A DNA stretch of 64,000 bases from Limnobacter parvus (GTDB lineage: Bacteria; Pseudomonadota; Gammaproteobacteria; Burkholderiales; Burkholderiaceae_B), in contig NZ_JANKHG010000027.1 in the NCBI RefSeq assembly GCF_024623725.1, positions 124,001 to 188,000 on the forward strand. Direction: 5' to 3'. The notes below the pieces were generated by a model. It worked only from the letters and a program-made list of their open reading frames with translations. It was not told the DNA's origin and made no database searches. Positions 45,114 to 53,832 of the stretch are shown here, in pieces; position 1 is the stretch's first letter, and each line of letters starts with the position of its first letter. The position numbers were made by a program, and so were the translations under genes.

Positions 45114-45709
45114 TGTTTAAGTTTGGCCAATCCCGCCCAAAGCAGGTTAAACATGGTGTTCACCACCATGGCTTTGGGCACTTGGGGTTGTGTAAGCCAC
45201 CACTTTGCAAGTTGCTCGCCTGCGCCTGAAAGGGCGTGGGCCGTGGCCACAATTTCTTCCTCTGAAACAATTCCTTTCAAGTCGCCAAGCAGAAGTGCGA
45301 TTCGATTCACCGTATCGAAACGAAGTTGGCTGGCGGCATCGGATGCGGGCCCGGCCACCGCAGCACCACTGTCGTAAAGAAAACGAAAAGCGGCCTGTTC
45401 GCATTCAACAAATGCAAAGTAACCCTCAATGCCGCCACGCAATCGACCTTGTAGGTCTTCACCTTTCAGTGCATTTTCGATGATGTAAATGTTGAGTACT
45501 TCGCGTGCTTTTTTCAGGCAGGCCAGGTAGACGCCGTCTTTGTTGCCGAACAGTTTGTAAACCACCGGGCGAGTTACGCCTGCTGCCTTGGCAATGTTTT
45601 CCATGGCCGTGCCCTGGTAGCCGTTTTCCACAAACATGCGTTGCGCCACTTCGAGCAACTGGCGTTCCCGATCCTCAGGTTTCATGCGGGTTTGTACTTT
45701 TTTTAGCAT
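45110..45709 (-). CDS. TetR-family regulator
   Basis: 199 residues with an N-terminal helix-turn-helix (GTAMENIAKAAGVTRPVVYKLF) and an all-helical ligand domain. The stop overlaps by four bases the stop of the convergent TonB receptor gene. It is divergent from the secreted lipoprotein pair. The inverted repeat AGTTAC-N6-GTAACT between them is its probable operator, making it a candidate repressor of the lipoprotein genes, with a lipid or ester ligand possible. An ATG at 45709 is used; an internal ATG eight codons on is an alternative. Confidence 0.85.
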   Translation of the reverse strand: MLKKVQTRMKPEDRERQLLEVAQRMFVENGYQGTAMENIAKAAGVTRPVVYKLFGNKDGVYLACLKKAREVLNIYIIENALKGEDLQGRLRGGIEGYFAFVECEQAAFRFLYDSGAAVAGPASDAASQLRFDTVNRIALLLGDLKGIVSEEEIVATAHALSGAGEQLAKWWLTQPQVPKAMVVNTMFNLLWAGLAKLKH

Positions 45710-45777
45710 GTTTAACTCATTGAATTTACAGTGGAAAAACTACACTAGACGTATTACAACTTCATAAATTAATCTCT

Positions 45778-45795
45778 AGTTACAGTAATGTAACT
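45778..45795. promoter_or_regulatory. Candidate TetR operator between tetR and lipoprotein genes
   Basis: AGTTAC (45778-45783) and GTAACT (45790-45795) form an exact inverted repeat around six bases, 41 bases before the lipoprotein ATG and 69 bases before the divergent tetR start. Placement and symmetry fit a TetR-type site. Confidence 0.55.
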
Positions 45796-45835
45796 TAAGG
45801 GTCGAGCACAAGACCCCGCGCAAAAAGAGAGAGAC

Positions 45836-48277
45836 ATGAGGACGACAAACTTGGGTGGGGCCATCGTATTGGCCTGGGCTTTGCTATTGGGCGGCTGCAT
45901 GGGCGACTCAGGTTCGCCTGAATCGGCCAGCCCCACTGTTACCAATCCCAATGAAGAGGACCCCGACACGCCTGTAGACCCGGAAGATCCCGATGATGGC
46001 GGTGATGACAACGGTGAGGGTGACCCGCCACCCCAGTTTCCGAAAGACCCGATTGTTCGAACCGAACCAGCTGGCACCGGCGCTGCACCGGCGGGTGCAG
46101 AGCGCTGCGATCCGCTCGACCCCGCATACTGTTTATTCCCGTTTCCCAACAATTACTTCACCACAGCCGACACGCAAACCGACACCAAAATGCGGGTGAA
46201 TTTGAAACTGCTGGCCATGCCCAAAAATATTCTGGGCAAGCCGATTGACCCCACTGACTGGAATCGAAATGACGGCTTTTCTCCGGGGCAGCCTATATTG
46301 ACCCGCGTGCCCGGGCTTGACTTACAGGAAACTGGCGCAGTGCCCATTACCAATATCGAAGCCAGTTTGCAACCCCATCAACCCATTGTGTTGATTGACA
46401 CACTGACCTTGAAAAAGCAACTGATTTGGGCTGAGTTCGATGCGAATCTCACCCAGGGCCAATTGAACTTGCCCAATGCTGACCCGGGCCCTGCATTAAT
46501 TATTCGGGTTGCAAAAAATCTGGAACCGGGGCGCCGTTACATTGTGGCCTTGCGCGATTTGAAGAACAGCGAGGGCAACACCATTGAGCCTTCGGCGGTG
46601 TTCATAGCGTACCGGGATAATTTGCCTTTGGGCAATGCCGCACAAAATGCACGCAAGCCGCTGATGGAAAACATCTTCAGCGTGTTGGACATGGCAGGCG
46701 TTGCACGGGAAAACCTTTACCTGGCTTGGGATTTCACAGTGGCTTCAGGCCGCAACCTGACCGAGCGATTAATTCACGCCCGTGATGAATCGATCGAAGC
46801 CACCGCGGGGCAGTCGCCGAACTTCACCATTGATGCAGTCATTGAAAACCCGGAAAACGGATCAGCCAGTGAAATTACTGCGCGGCGAATTCGCGGTCAC
46901 ATTGATGTGCCCTGTTTCCTCACCAGCCCGAATTGTTTGTCGGGTGGCACTTACAATTACCCGCTGCTACCTACCGGCAGCTCAGCGACTGCGCTACCGC
47001 AGCGCAATCCACTCACGCCAAACGCCAGCGTACCTTTTATTTGTTCAATTGCCCGCAAGAATCTGGACACGGGCGAGCCCGCGCGGGCATCGCTTTATGG
47101 CCATGGTCTTCTGGGCTCGCGCGATGAGGGCAATACTTATGACTTGAACGTGCGCGTGATGGCTGAGCGCCACAATTTCCTGTTCTGCATGGTGGATTGG
47201 GCGGGGCTTGCTACCGGCAATTTGCCGGATGACCAAAACGACAACCGCAAATACGATCCGCTGTGGGATGCCGTGGGTGGAGACATCGCCAGCACTGTGT
47301 TGATGCTGACCGATTTCAGCGGCTTCAATCGCCTCACAGACCGCTTGCAGCAAGGGTTTTTGAATTTCACCATGCTAGGCCGCGCCATGATCTCCGAGAA
47401 CGGTTTCTGCACGCACCCAGCCTTTCAGAAAGAGGGCGAATGCCTGATCGATCGCAGCGAACTGTTTTATGACGGCAATTCGCAAGGCGGAATCAATGGT
47501 GGGCCAGTCACTGCCATTTCACCCGACATACAAGCTGCAACCCTGGGCGTGCCGGGCATGGCGTATTCCACCCTGCTGCAGCGCTCCGTTGATTTTGCGC
47601 CGTATGCTCCAGCCTTCTACCAGGCCTACCCGGCTTCGCTAGATCAACAGTTCATTCTTTCGCTGATCCAAATGCTGTGGGACCGTGGCGAAAACAACGG
47701 CTACGCATGGAGCCTTGCGCCGGGACGGGAACTGCCGGGTACACAGCCCAACAAGCGCGTGTTGCTGATTCCCGCGTTTGCGGACCACCAGGTGTACATG
47801 AACACTGCAGAAATCATGGCAAGAACGATTGAAGCGCCGTTGCAATGCCCGGCGGTGGTGGGTGGGCCTTCCGCACAGCGCGGACCCGCAGTATTGAAGC
47901 AGGCGCACCCCGCAGTGCGTGCCGAGCAAGAACAATTCCCCAACGTTTCTTTTGGGCGAAGGCATCCGGATGATCACCCGTATTTTGGTTTGCCATGTAT
48001 CAAGAAATACCCACATGCAGGCAACGCACTAACCGTGTGGGACAGCGGCCCCATGACAAATGCCGATGGTTCTGCAAACCCCAATGGAAGTGCTCCACCA
48101 CCGCTGGACAATCGACCCATGACTTCGGGTTACGGCGCTGACCCCCATGGCCACCCGCGTAATGAAGAGAAAAACATGGACATGAAGTCCGCCTTCTTGA
48201 AAAAGCAGGGCGCATTGATTGATGTGTGCAATGGGATGCCGTGTGCATCGCGCGGCTTTAACCCGTCATTAAAATAA
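45836..48277 (+). CDS. Secreted lipoprotein with serine-hydrolase motif
   Basis: 813-residue exported lipoprotein (lipobox LLGGC, Cys21). A highly acidic Asp/Glu/Pro/Gly linker (about 38-70) follows, as in surface-exposed lipoproteins. The body contains GNSQG (Ser549, in DGNSQGGINGG), matching the GxSxG nucleophile elbow of alpha/beta hydrolases, then LGVPGMAYSTLLQRSVDF. The C-terminal part has a His-rich stretch (GADPHGHPRNEEKNMDMK). A lipase or esterase role is inferred. It starts a two-gene operon with a ceramidase-like gene (13 bases apart) and is divergent from a TetR regulator. Confidence 0.75.
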   Translation: MRTTNLGGAIVLAWALLLGGCMGDSGSPESASPTVTNPNEEDPDTPVDPEDPDDGGDDNGEGDPPPQFPKDPIVRTEPAGTGAAPAGAERCDPLDPAYCLFPFPNNYFTTADTQTDTKMRVNLKLLAMPKNILGKPIDPTDWNRNDGFSPGQPILTRVPGLDLQETGAVPITNIEASLQPHQPIVLIDTLTLKKQLIWAEFDANLTQGQLNLPNADPGPALIIRVAKNLEPGRRYIVALRDLKNSEGNTIEPSAVFIAYRDNLPLGNAAQNARKPLMENIFSVLDMAGVARENLYLAWDFTVASGRNLTERLIHARDESIEATAGQSPNFTIDAVIENPENGSASEITARRIRGHIDVPCFLTSPNCLSGGTYNYPLLPTGSSATALPQRNPLTPNASVPFICSIARKNLDTGEPARASLYGHGLLGSRDEGNTYDLNVRVMAERHNFLFCMVDWAGLATGNLPDDQNDNRKYDPLWDAVGGDIASTVLMLTDFSGFNRLTDRLQQGFLNFTMLGRAMISENGFCTHPAFQKEGECLIDRSELFYDGNSQGGINGGPVTAISPDIQAATLGVPGMAYSTLLQRSVDFAPYAPAFYQAYPASLDQQFILSLIQMLWDRGENNGYAWSLAPGRELPGTQPNKRVLLIPAFADHQVYMNTAEIMARTIEAPLQCPAVVGGPSAQRGPAVLKQAHPAVRAEQEQFPNVSFGRRHPDDHPYFGLPCIKKYPHAGNALTVWDSGPMTNADGSANPNGSAPPPLDNRPMTSGYGADPHGHPRNEEKNMDMKSAFLKKQGALIDVCNGMPCASRGFNPSLK

Positions 48278-48290
48278 AGGAAGCATCGCA

Positions 48291-49856
48291 ATGAAAACAG
48301 TTCAATGGAATGCTTTGCTGGCCTGCCTCTTGTTGTCCGCCTGCCTTGGTTCGGGTAATGACGTGGTAAATGGTTCGCGCACGGATGTCAGTGAGGAAGA
48401 CCCTCTAATCATTGTTGATCCGCCCCCTGGCAACCCAAGTGTGCTCGACACCTCAGAATTTCGCGCGGCTTCAGCCAAACGCAACATTGACCCCACCCCG
48501 GCACAAATTCAGGGTGTACTGACCAGCGACATACCCGTGGTCGGCAAGCTGCAGCAATTCAACTTGGGTGGTTATGGTGGTTTTGCGTTTAATGGTCCGG
48601 AAGATATTGTGAACTTCGACATCGGCGGGCCACCCGCCAATGGCATTGGCGATGGCACCTTTGTGCGGGTGTTTGTGCTGGAAGAACAAGCTGAGTCGGC
48701 GAATCGCTTGGTGTTTGTCACCATTGATGCCATTGGCGCTGGCAATGTGATTCAAAACAAATTGAAAGCTGCGGTTGCGCAAGCTGCCAACGTGCCGCCC
48801 AACAATGTGTTGTTTGCACAAACGCATTCGCATTCGGGTGCCGACCTGCAAGGTTTGTGGGGTGGCGTGCCCGCAAGCTGGTTGAATTGCGAGCAAGCTG
48901 ATTCCGCCCAGGCCTGTGACCCTGTATTGCAGGGCGGGCTTTACCAGCTAGCGGCACAGGCTGCTGCCGAGGCGGTGGCGAATCTTCAGCCAGCCTATGT
49001 GGACTATGCACAAACCGTGCTGGAAGGCGAGGCACGATTGAACAACTTTCGCCGCTGTGATCCGGATGATTCCAGAATGCCAGACCCCACATTGACTGTG
49101 TTGCAAGCCCGAAGCGCCGAGGGTGATGTACTGGGTTCGGTGTTGAATTACTCGGCACACCCCACAGTACTGGGGGCAAGCAACCGCTTGGTTCACACTG
49201 ACTGGGTGGGTGGTGCCCTTCGCACGCTGGAACAGAACTTCAATTCCACGGTGTTGTTCTACAACGGCGCCATCGCAGATTCTTCGCCCCGTGCGCCTGC
49301 TGCAGAAGACCCCTATGAGCGAGCCAATGCCATGGGTGTTGCTGTGGCACAAGCGTCCATGAATGCCCTAGGTCAGCGCAAGAAAGTAGAAGGTGGCATG
49401 TTGGTGAATCATGCCACTGCATTTTTGCCAGTCACCAATCCTTTGTTTGTGGGCGCGGGTGGATTGCGCAGTTTCAATGGTTATTACAACTTCACACCCT
49501 TGGGCGAGGAATTGGCTGCCAATATTCCCGGCTTTGAAAACTTTCCTCAAGTGGCTTTGTATGCAGAAACACCGGTTAGCCGAATTCAATTGGGTCAGGG
49601 TGATGGCAAGGTGCTGGAATTGGTGACCATTCCTGGCGAGGGCTCAAAAGGCATGGCCGATACAATTCGCGCACGCAGCGATTCACCCATGATGTTGCTG
49701 GGGCTGACCCACAATTCGCTGGGCTATATTTTGACCGAAGATGAATTCGGCAATGGCTTGTTTGAATGTCAGTCTTTCTACGAGGAAACTGTGTCGCTGG
49801 GGCCTTTGACGACCCCAGCGCTGAACTTACAGGCCTACGACCCGTTATTTGATTAG
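48291..49856 (+). CDS. Neutral ceramidase-like secreted lipoprotein
   Basis: 521-residue lipoprotein (lipobox LLSAC, Cys18) with a neutral/alkaline non-lysosomal ceramidase domain. The zinc-site segment is FAQTHSHSGADLQGLWGG near residue 178. Supporting family segments include LVFVTIDAIGAGNVIQNKLK, SVLNYSAHPTVLGASNRLVH and LVTIPGEGSKGMA. Ceramidases cleave the N-acyl bond of ceramide to sphingosine and fatty acid. It is shorter than full bacterial ceramidases (about 650) because the C-terminal Ig-like domain seems absent. Second gene of the operon with the serine-hydrolase lipoprotein. Confidence 0.83.
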   Translation: MKTVQWNALLACLLLSACLGSGNDVVNGSRTDVSEEDPLIIVDPPPGNPSVLDTSEFRAASAKRNIDPTPAQIQGVLTSDIPVVGKLQQFNLGGYGGFAFNGPEDIVNFDIGGPPANGIGDGTFVRVFVLEEQAESANRLVFVTIDAIGAGNVIQNKLKAAVAQAANVPPNNVLFAQTHSHSGADLQGLWGGVPASWLNCEQADSAQACDPVLQGGLYQLAAQAAAEAVANLQPAYVDYAQTVLEGEARLNNFRRCDPDDSRMPDPTLTVLQARSAEGDVLGSVLNYSAHPTVLGASNRLVHTDWVGGALRTLEQNFNSTVLFYNGAIADSSPRAPAAEDPYERANAMGVAVAQASMNALGQRKKVEGGMLVNHATAFLPVTNPLFVGAGGLRSFNGYYNFTPLGEELAANIPGFENFPQVALYAETPVSRIQLGQGDGKVLELVTIPGEGSKGMADTIRARSDSPMMLLGLTHNSLGYILTEDEFGNGLFECQSFYEETVSLGPLTTPALNLQAYDPLFD

Positions 49857-50137
49857 AACTTTGATTTCGCCTTGTCGAAAGCGTCCTTGATGTTGTCCCA
49901 GGCGCTGTTGGCGCCTTCCTTCAGGCTTTCAAATGCTTCGCTGCTGGCACCTTTCAGTTCTTCTAGTTTCGATCGACCTTGTGCCAGCTTGGCTTCAAGT
50001 GCGTCGATGGATTCATTCATTTCCTTCTTGGCATCGGCTGATTTGCCATCGGCCTTGGCCTTGAGTTTGTCCAGATCTGCTTTCCATTCATCCAACTGGG
50101 CGTTGAGTTTTGCCTTGTAGTGGTCGATGTCTGCCAT
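49853..50137 (-). CDS. Small helical coiled-coil protein
   Basis: 94-residue highly charged helical protein (ADIDHYKAKLNAQLDEWKAD, LDKLKAKADGKSADAKKEM), like the sll1863-type or stress coiled-coil proteins of many bacteria. Function unknown. The start is at ATG 50137 with AGGAG upstream; a longer frame from 50155 would begin inside the ribosome-binding site. Its stop overlaps by four bases that of the ceramidase-like gene. Confidence 0.75.
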   Translation of the reverse strand: MADIDHYKAKLNAQLDEWKADLDKLKAKADGKSADAKKEMNESIDALEAKLAQGRSKLEELKGASSEAFESLKEGANSAWDNIKDAFDKAKSKF

Positions 50138-50319
50138 GTGGTGTACTCCTTTCATGTTGTGAAACTGGAAAGATCAGGGTAACAACTCTTCATGACATAA
50201 AGTACCTACTCGCGCAGAGGACTTCCTCTAATCCGGCCTTTTGGGGTTGGAAAATGCTTATGATGTAGCCAAGTTCAGGCTGTGAGTGATTGGTCGCTCG
50301 GCTGTGTTGGCGCAACCCC

Positions 50320-51234
50320 ATGTCTTTGTTTGAAACCACCGAAGTGCTTGTGTTTTTCAACGTGCTTTTACAGCAGTTGGGTGCACCTGTGCCTGCCGTT
50401 CCCACCCTGATTTTGTCGGCCAGTTTGTCAGGCGAATGGTCGGGTATTTTATTGCTTGCCTTGTTGGCCACCTCCGCTTCCTTGGTTGCAGACTGGGCGT
50501 GGTACATCGCCGGGCGTTTTTATGGCTACCGGGTGTTGTCGCTTTTGTGCAAGCTGTCGATTAATCCGGAATCGTGTGTCAGCCAAACCGAGTCGCGTTT
50601 TCGGGTGTGGGGCCCGTGGTCACTGGTGGTGGCCAAGTTCATTCCAGGTTTTTCAACCGTAGCACCACCCATTGCCGGTGCCGTCAAAATGTCGCTGATC
50701 AGCTTCACCCTGGCCTCTGCGCTGGGTGCGTTTTTGTGGGCGATGGCCGCTTTGCTCGCAGGCTGGTTATTTAAAGATCAGGTCAACGCGGCATTCGCAG
50801 CGCTGCAAGACAACTGGTTCATCGTGTTGGTAGTGGCTGCCTTGGTGTGCAGTCTTTGGCTAATGTGGAAACTGGCTCGGCGCGATGAATTTCAATCGCG
50901 CTTGAAGATGCCGAAAATTCCAGCAGAAGAAGTGCTTGAATTGGTGAAGGCCGGGCATTCAAACCTGCGCCTGCTTGATCTTCGGCCTGCCGTTGTTCAG
51001 GATGCCGAGCCTTTGCCCGGATGGTTACCCGCCAATTCAGAAAGCGCCCTGGCCGCAGCGCGTGCATGGCCAAAAACTGATTTGATTGTGACCATGTGTG
51101 CCTGCCCGGATGACGTGAGCGCCAGTTATGTGGCGGATCGCCTGCGCAAACAGGGTTATCGACAGGCAAAGGCCATGGACGGGGGTTATGAAGCATGGCT
51201 GGAAAGCAATAAGGTCAACAACAAGGCGAAATGA
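50320..51234 (+). CDS. DedA-family membrane protein fused to rhodanese domain
   Basis: 304 residues. Residues 1-200 are a DedA/SNARE-associated integral membrane domain (LGAPVPAVPTLILSASLSGE, WAWYIAGRFYGYRVL, AKFIPGFSTVAPPIAGAVKM). Residues about 210-300 form a rhodanese-like domain with Cys in IVTMCACPDDVSASYVADRL at the usual active-site position. DedA proteins flip lipids such as undecaprenyl phosphate; the rhodanese part could handle sulfur or be regulatory. ATG 50320 is the first ATG; a TTG at 50290 would add ten residues. No clear ribosome-binding site for either. Confidence 0.82.
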   Translation: MSLFETTEVLVFFNVLLQQLGAPVPAVPTLILSASLSGEWSGILLLALLATSASLVADWAWYIAGRFYGYRVLSLLCKLSINPESCVSQTESRFRVWGPWSLVVAKFIPGFSTVAPPIAGAVKMSLISFTLASALGAFLWAMAALLAGWLFKDQVNAAFAALQDNWFIVLVVAALVCSLWLMWKLARRDEFQSRLKMPKIPAEEVLELVKAGHSNLRLLDLRPAVVQDAEPLPGWLPANSESALAAARAWPKTDLIVTMCACPDDVSASYVADRLRKQGYRQAKAMDGGYEAWLESNKVNNKAK

Positions 51235-51328
51235 GATTAAATTCATGTAACCTTTGTGGCTTGTTTAGCGTAATAAGCTTTGCGACGTTTTTACCTTCCT
51301 TCATTTAATTTCACCACGGAACTTGACC

Positions 51329-52195
51329 ATGCGTTTGTTGAGCAAAGCCCTGATTGGCGCCTTTAGTTTTGCACTTGTTTCCCTGCCTGTGGCTGCCAGC
51401 GAGATTATTCAGTTTGGTGTTGGCCTGTATCAGCCCGACAAAGACAAAAACGACGCCACTTACACACCCTTGGCGCAGTACCTTGAGAAGAAACTGGGCA
51501 AGCCGGTGAAGCTACGCACCGTGAGCAGTTGGGAAGGTTTGGCGAAATCGCTGGCCAATGGTGAGACTGACATTGCCCTGATGGGCCCATGGGGTTATGT
51601 GTTGGCCAACAATGAAGCGAAAGCGCAAGCCGTGGCCACGATTGAATACGAAGGCAAGCCAGAATATTTTGGCATCATGGTGACGAACCCGAAAAGCGGC
51701 ATCAAAAGCATGGCCGACTTGAAAGGCAAAACCTTTGCGTTTGGCGACAAAGGTTCTACATCGGGTTACCTGATTCCTTTCCATTATTTTCAGAAGCAGG
51801 GTATTAACCCCGACACTTATTTCTCCAAGGTAATCAACACCAGCCACCAAGCCATTCAGACCCAGGTTACCCAGGGTGCAATTGATGCTGGCGCAGATTA
51901 CAACCGAAATCGCGACGCGATGATTGCCGATGGTCTCATCAAAGCCGAAGACTCGAAAATTATCTGGACTTCCGACCCCTTGCCCAACGACGCATTGGCC
52001 GTCAGCGCAAAATTGTTCGAAGACAAAGCCTTTGTGGCCAAGTTGCAAGAGGCCTTGTTGGGCATTGGTGCTGAACTGAAGAATCAACCCAACTTGCTGC
52101 CCCCGCGCTACACCGGCTTTGCCAAAAAAGACAACAGCTACTACAAGCCAATTCGTGACGCAGGGCTGGCCACTGGCCGCTTGCAGCCCAAGTAA
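51329..52195 (+). CDS. phnD: Phosphonate/phosphite-type ABC substrate-binding protein
   Basis: 288-residue periplasmic binding protein of the PhnD/PtxB type. The signal peptide (MRLLSKALIGAFSFALVSLP) ends near VAAS. The core has FGVGLYQPDKDKNDATYTPL, the EYEGKPEYFGIMV strand and DLKGKTFAFGDKGSTSGYLI, where Ser/Thr residues bind the phosphonate group. The start is ATG 51329 (ACGGA 8 bases upstream). First of four genes: phnD, phnE, phnC and a metallophosphoesterase. The ligand could be a phosphonate, phosphite or phosphate ester. Confidence 0.88.
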   Translation: MRLLSKALIGAFSFALVSLPVAASEIIQFGVGLYQPDKDKNDATYTPLAQYLEKKLGKPVKLRTVSSWEGLAKSLANGETDIALMGPWGYVLANNEAKAQAVATIEYEGKPEYFGIMVTNPKSGIKSMADLKGKTFAFGDKGSTSGYLIPFHYFQKQGINPDTYFSKVINTSHQAIQTQVTQGAIDAGADYNRNRDAMIADGLIKAEDSKIIWTSDPLPNDALAVSAKLFEDKAFVAKLQEALLGIGAELKNQPNLLPPRYTGFAKKDNSYYKPIRDAGLATGRLQPK

Positions 52196-52213
52196 GGTGG
52201 CTGGAACGCCCTT

Positions 52214-53095
52214 ATGAACTGGATGCAGTTTAAGTTGCGCCTAAAAGGCCGGCTCGGTTTTTTCGGGCTGGTCTTTTTGTATGCGCTGATAGTGTTTGCC
52301 TGCGTGTACAGTTTGGCCACAGCCGGCGATTTGTCAATGGGGCGCAACCCCGTTGCCAATTTTATTAAAACCGCCACCGAATTCGCCCGCCCCAGTTTTA
52401 TGGATGTATGGTTTGGCGACCCTGCCTATGAATACACAAGCGACGATGGCGCGGTGCTGCGCACCGAGAACAGGCAAGAAGTAGAAAAGCAATGGCTGGT
52501 GCAGTTGGGTTTTGCCACCTGGACCACCTTCAAAATTGCCACATTGGGTTCGCTGTTGGGGGCCATTCTGGCCTTGCCTTTTGGTGTGCTCAGCGCCAAG
52601 AACATCAAAGCCCCGCGTTTGCTGACTGCCTTATCGCGTTTGGTGCTGGATACATCGCGATCCATTCACACGCTGGTGTTTGGCTTGGTGTTGGTGGGCA
52701 TTGTGGGCCTGGGTCCCACTGCCGGTATTCTGGCGATTGCGTTTCACAGCCTTGGCACTTACGGCAAGCTGTTTGCAGAATCCATTGAAACACTCGACAT
52801 GGCGTCCATTGAAGCAGTGAAGGGTGTGGGTGCCAGCCCCTCGCAAACCTTTTTCTGGTCGGTGTGGCCCAATGTGCTGCCGCAATGGGTTAGCAGCCAC
52901 TTGTACCTGTGGGAATACAATATTCGCGATTCTACAATTTTGGGCATTATTGGTGCCGGTGGTTTGGGCCTGTTGATTTCAGAAGCAGTGGCGTTGTTTC
53001 AGTGGGGGCGCTTGTCCAGCATCCTGATTGTGGTGGTGTTGATGGTGACCGCATTTGATGCAATCAGCCGCAGAATTAGGACGGCCTTGTTATGA
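52214..53095 (+). CDS. phnE: Phosphonate-type ABC transporter permease
   Basis: 293-residue inner-membrane permease. It has five to six helices and a typical loop EAVKGVGASPSQTFFWSVWPNVLP that contacts the ATPase, followed by YNIRDSTILGIIGAGGLGLL. Only one permease gene is present, consistent with a homodimer. It lies between phnD and phnC, and its stop overlaps phnC by four bases. Confidence 0.9.
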   Translation: MNWMQFKLRLKGRLGFFGLVFLYALIVFACVYSLATAGDLSMGRNPVANFIKTATEFARPSFMDVWFGDPAYEYTSDDGAVLRTENRQEVEKQWLVQLGFATWTTFKIATLGSLLGAILALPFGVLSAKNIKAPRLLTALSRLVLDTSRSIHTLVFGLVLVGIVGLGPTAGILAIAFHSLGTYGKLFAESIETLDMASIEAVKGVGASPSQTFFWSVWPNVLPQWVSSHLYLWEYNIRDSTILGIIGAGGLGLLISEAVALFQWGRLSSILIVVVLMVTAFDAISRRIRTALL

Positions 53096-53829
53096 GCACC
53101 AACATCATTGAAATCGAAAACCTTGAAATGGTGATTGCCGGGCGACGCATTTTGAAAGTGGATTCACTTCAGATTGCGCGTGGTGAAAAGGTGGCCATTC
53201 TAGGGCGCAATGGCGCAGGAAAATCAACCCTTCTGCGGTGTTTGAATGGTTTTGTAAAACCCACGGCGGGGCACATTGTGGTGAACCAGCGCACTGTTTT
53301 TCCTTTGCGCCGTGAACGCGATTTGCGCCCTGTTCGTGCAGAAGTGGGGCAGGTTTTACAGGGCCTGCATTTGGTGGCCCGCTTAAGCGCCATGGAAAAT
53401 GTGTTGGTGGGTGGCTTGGCCAGCATGCCGCGTTTGCGAAGCTGGGCACGAATTTTTACCACTGAGGAAACACAGCGTGCACAGGCCGCTTTGAAGGCTG
53501 TGGGGATGGCGCATTTGGCTGAAAAACGCGCCGATAAACTTTCTGGTGGCGAAAAGCAGAAAGTGGCCATTGCCCGCATGTTGATGCAGCAACCCCAATT
53601 GGTACTCGCCGATGAGCCGACTGCCGCACTTGATCCGACAGCGGCTGATGAAGTGTGTGAACTCCTGGTGAAAGCCAGTGAAAATTCCACGCTGATCACT
53701 GTGGTTCACAATGTGAGTTTGGTGCCTTTGCTGAGCCACCGCGTAATCGGTTTGAAAGCAGGCGAAGTGGTGCTGGATTGCGCAAGCAATGCGTTAACGC
53801 AAACGCAACTTGATGATTTGTACGAGTGA
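53092..53829 (+). CDS. phnC: Phosphonate-type ABC transporter ATP-binding protein
   Basis: 245-residue ATPase with Walker A LGRNGAGKST (37-46), Q-loop region VGQVLQGLHLVARLSAMENV, signature KLSGGEKQKVAIARML, Walker B LVLADEPTAALD and H-loop TVVHNVSL. It energises the PhnD/PhnE importer. The last gene of the transporter, followed after three bases by the metallophosphoesterase gene. Confidence 0.93.
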   Translation: MSTNIIEIENLEMVIAGRRILKVDSLQIARGEKVAILGRNGAGKSTLLRCLNGFVKPTAGHIVVNQRTVFPLRRERDLRPVRAEVGQVLQGLHLVARLSAMENVLVGGLASMPRLRSWARIFTTEETQRAQAALKAVGMAHLAEKRADKLSGGEKQKVAIARMLMQQPQLVLADEPTAALDPTAADEVCELLVKASENSTLITVVHNVSLVPLLSHRVIGLKAGEVVLDCASNALTQTQLDDLYE

Positions 53830-53832
53830 ACG

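Noticed and set aside
51235-51328. Pho box before phnD
   Set aside because: I looked for two TGTCA-type repeats 11 bases apart and found none that fit well.
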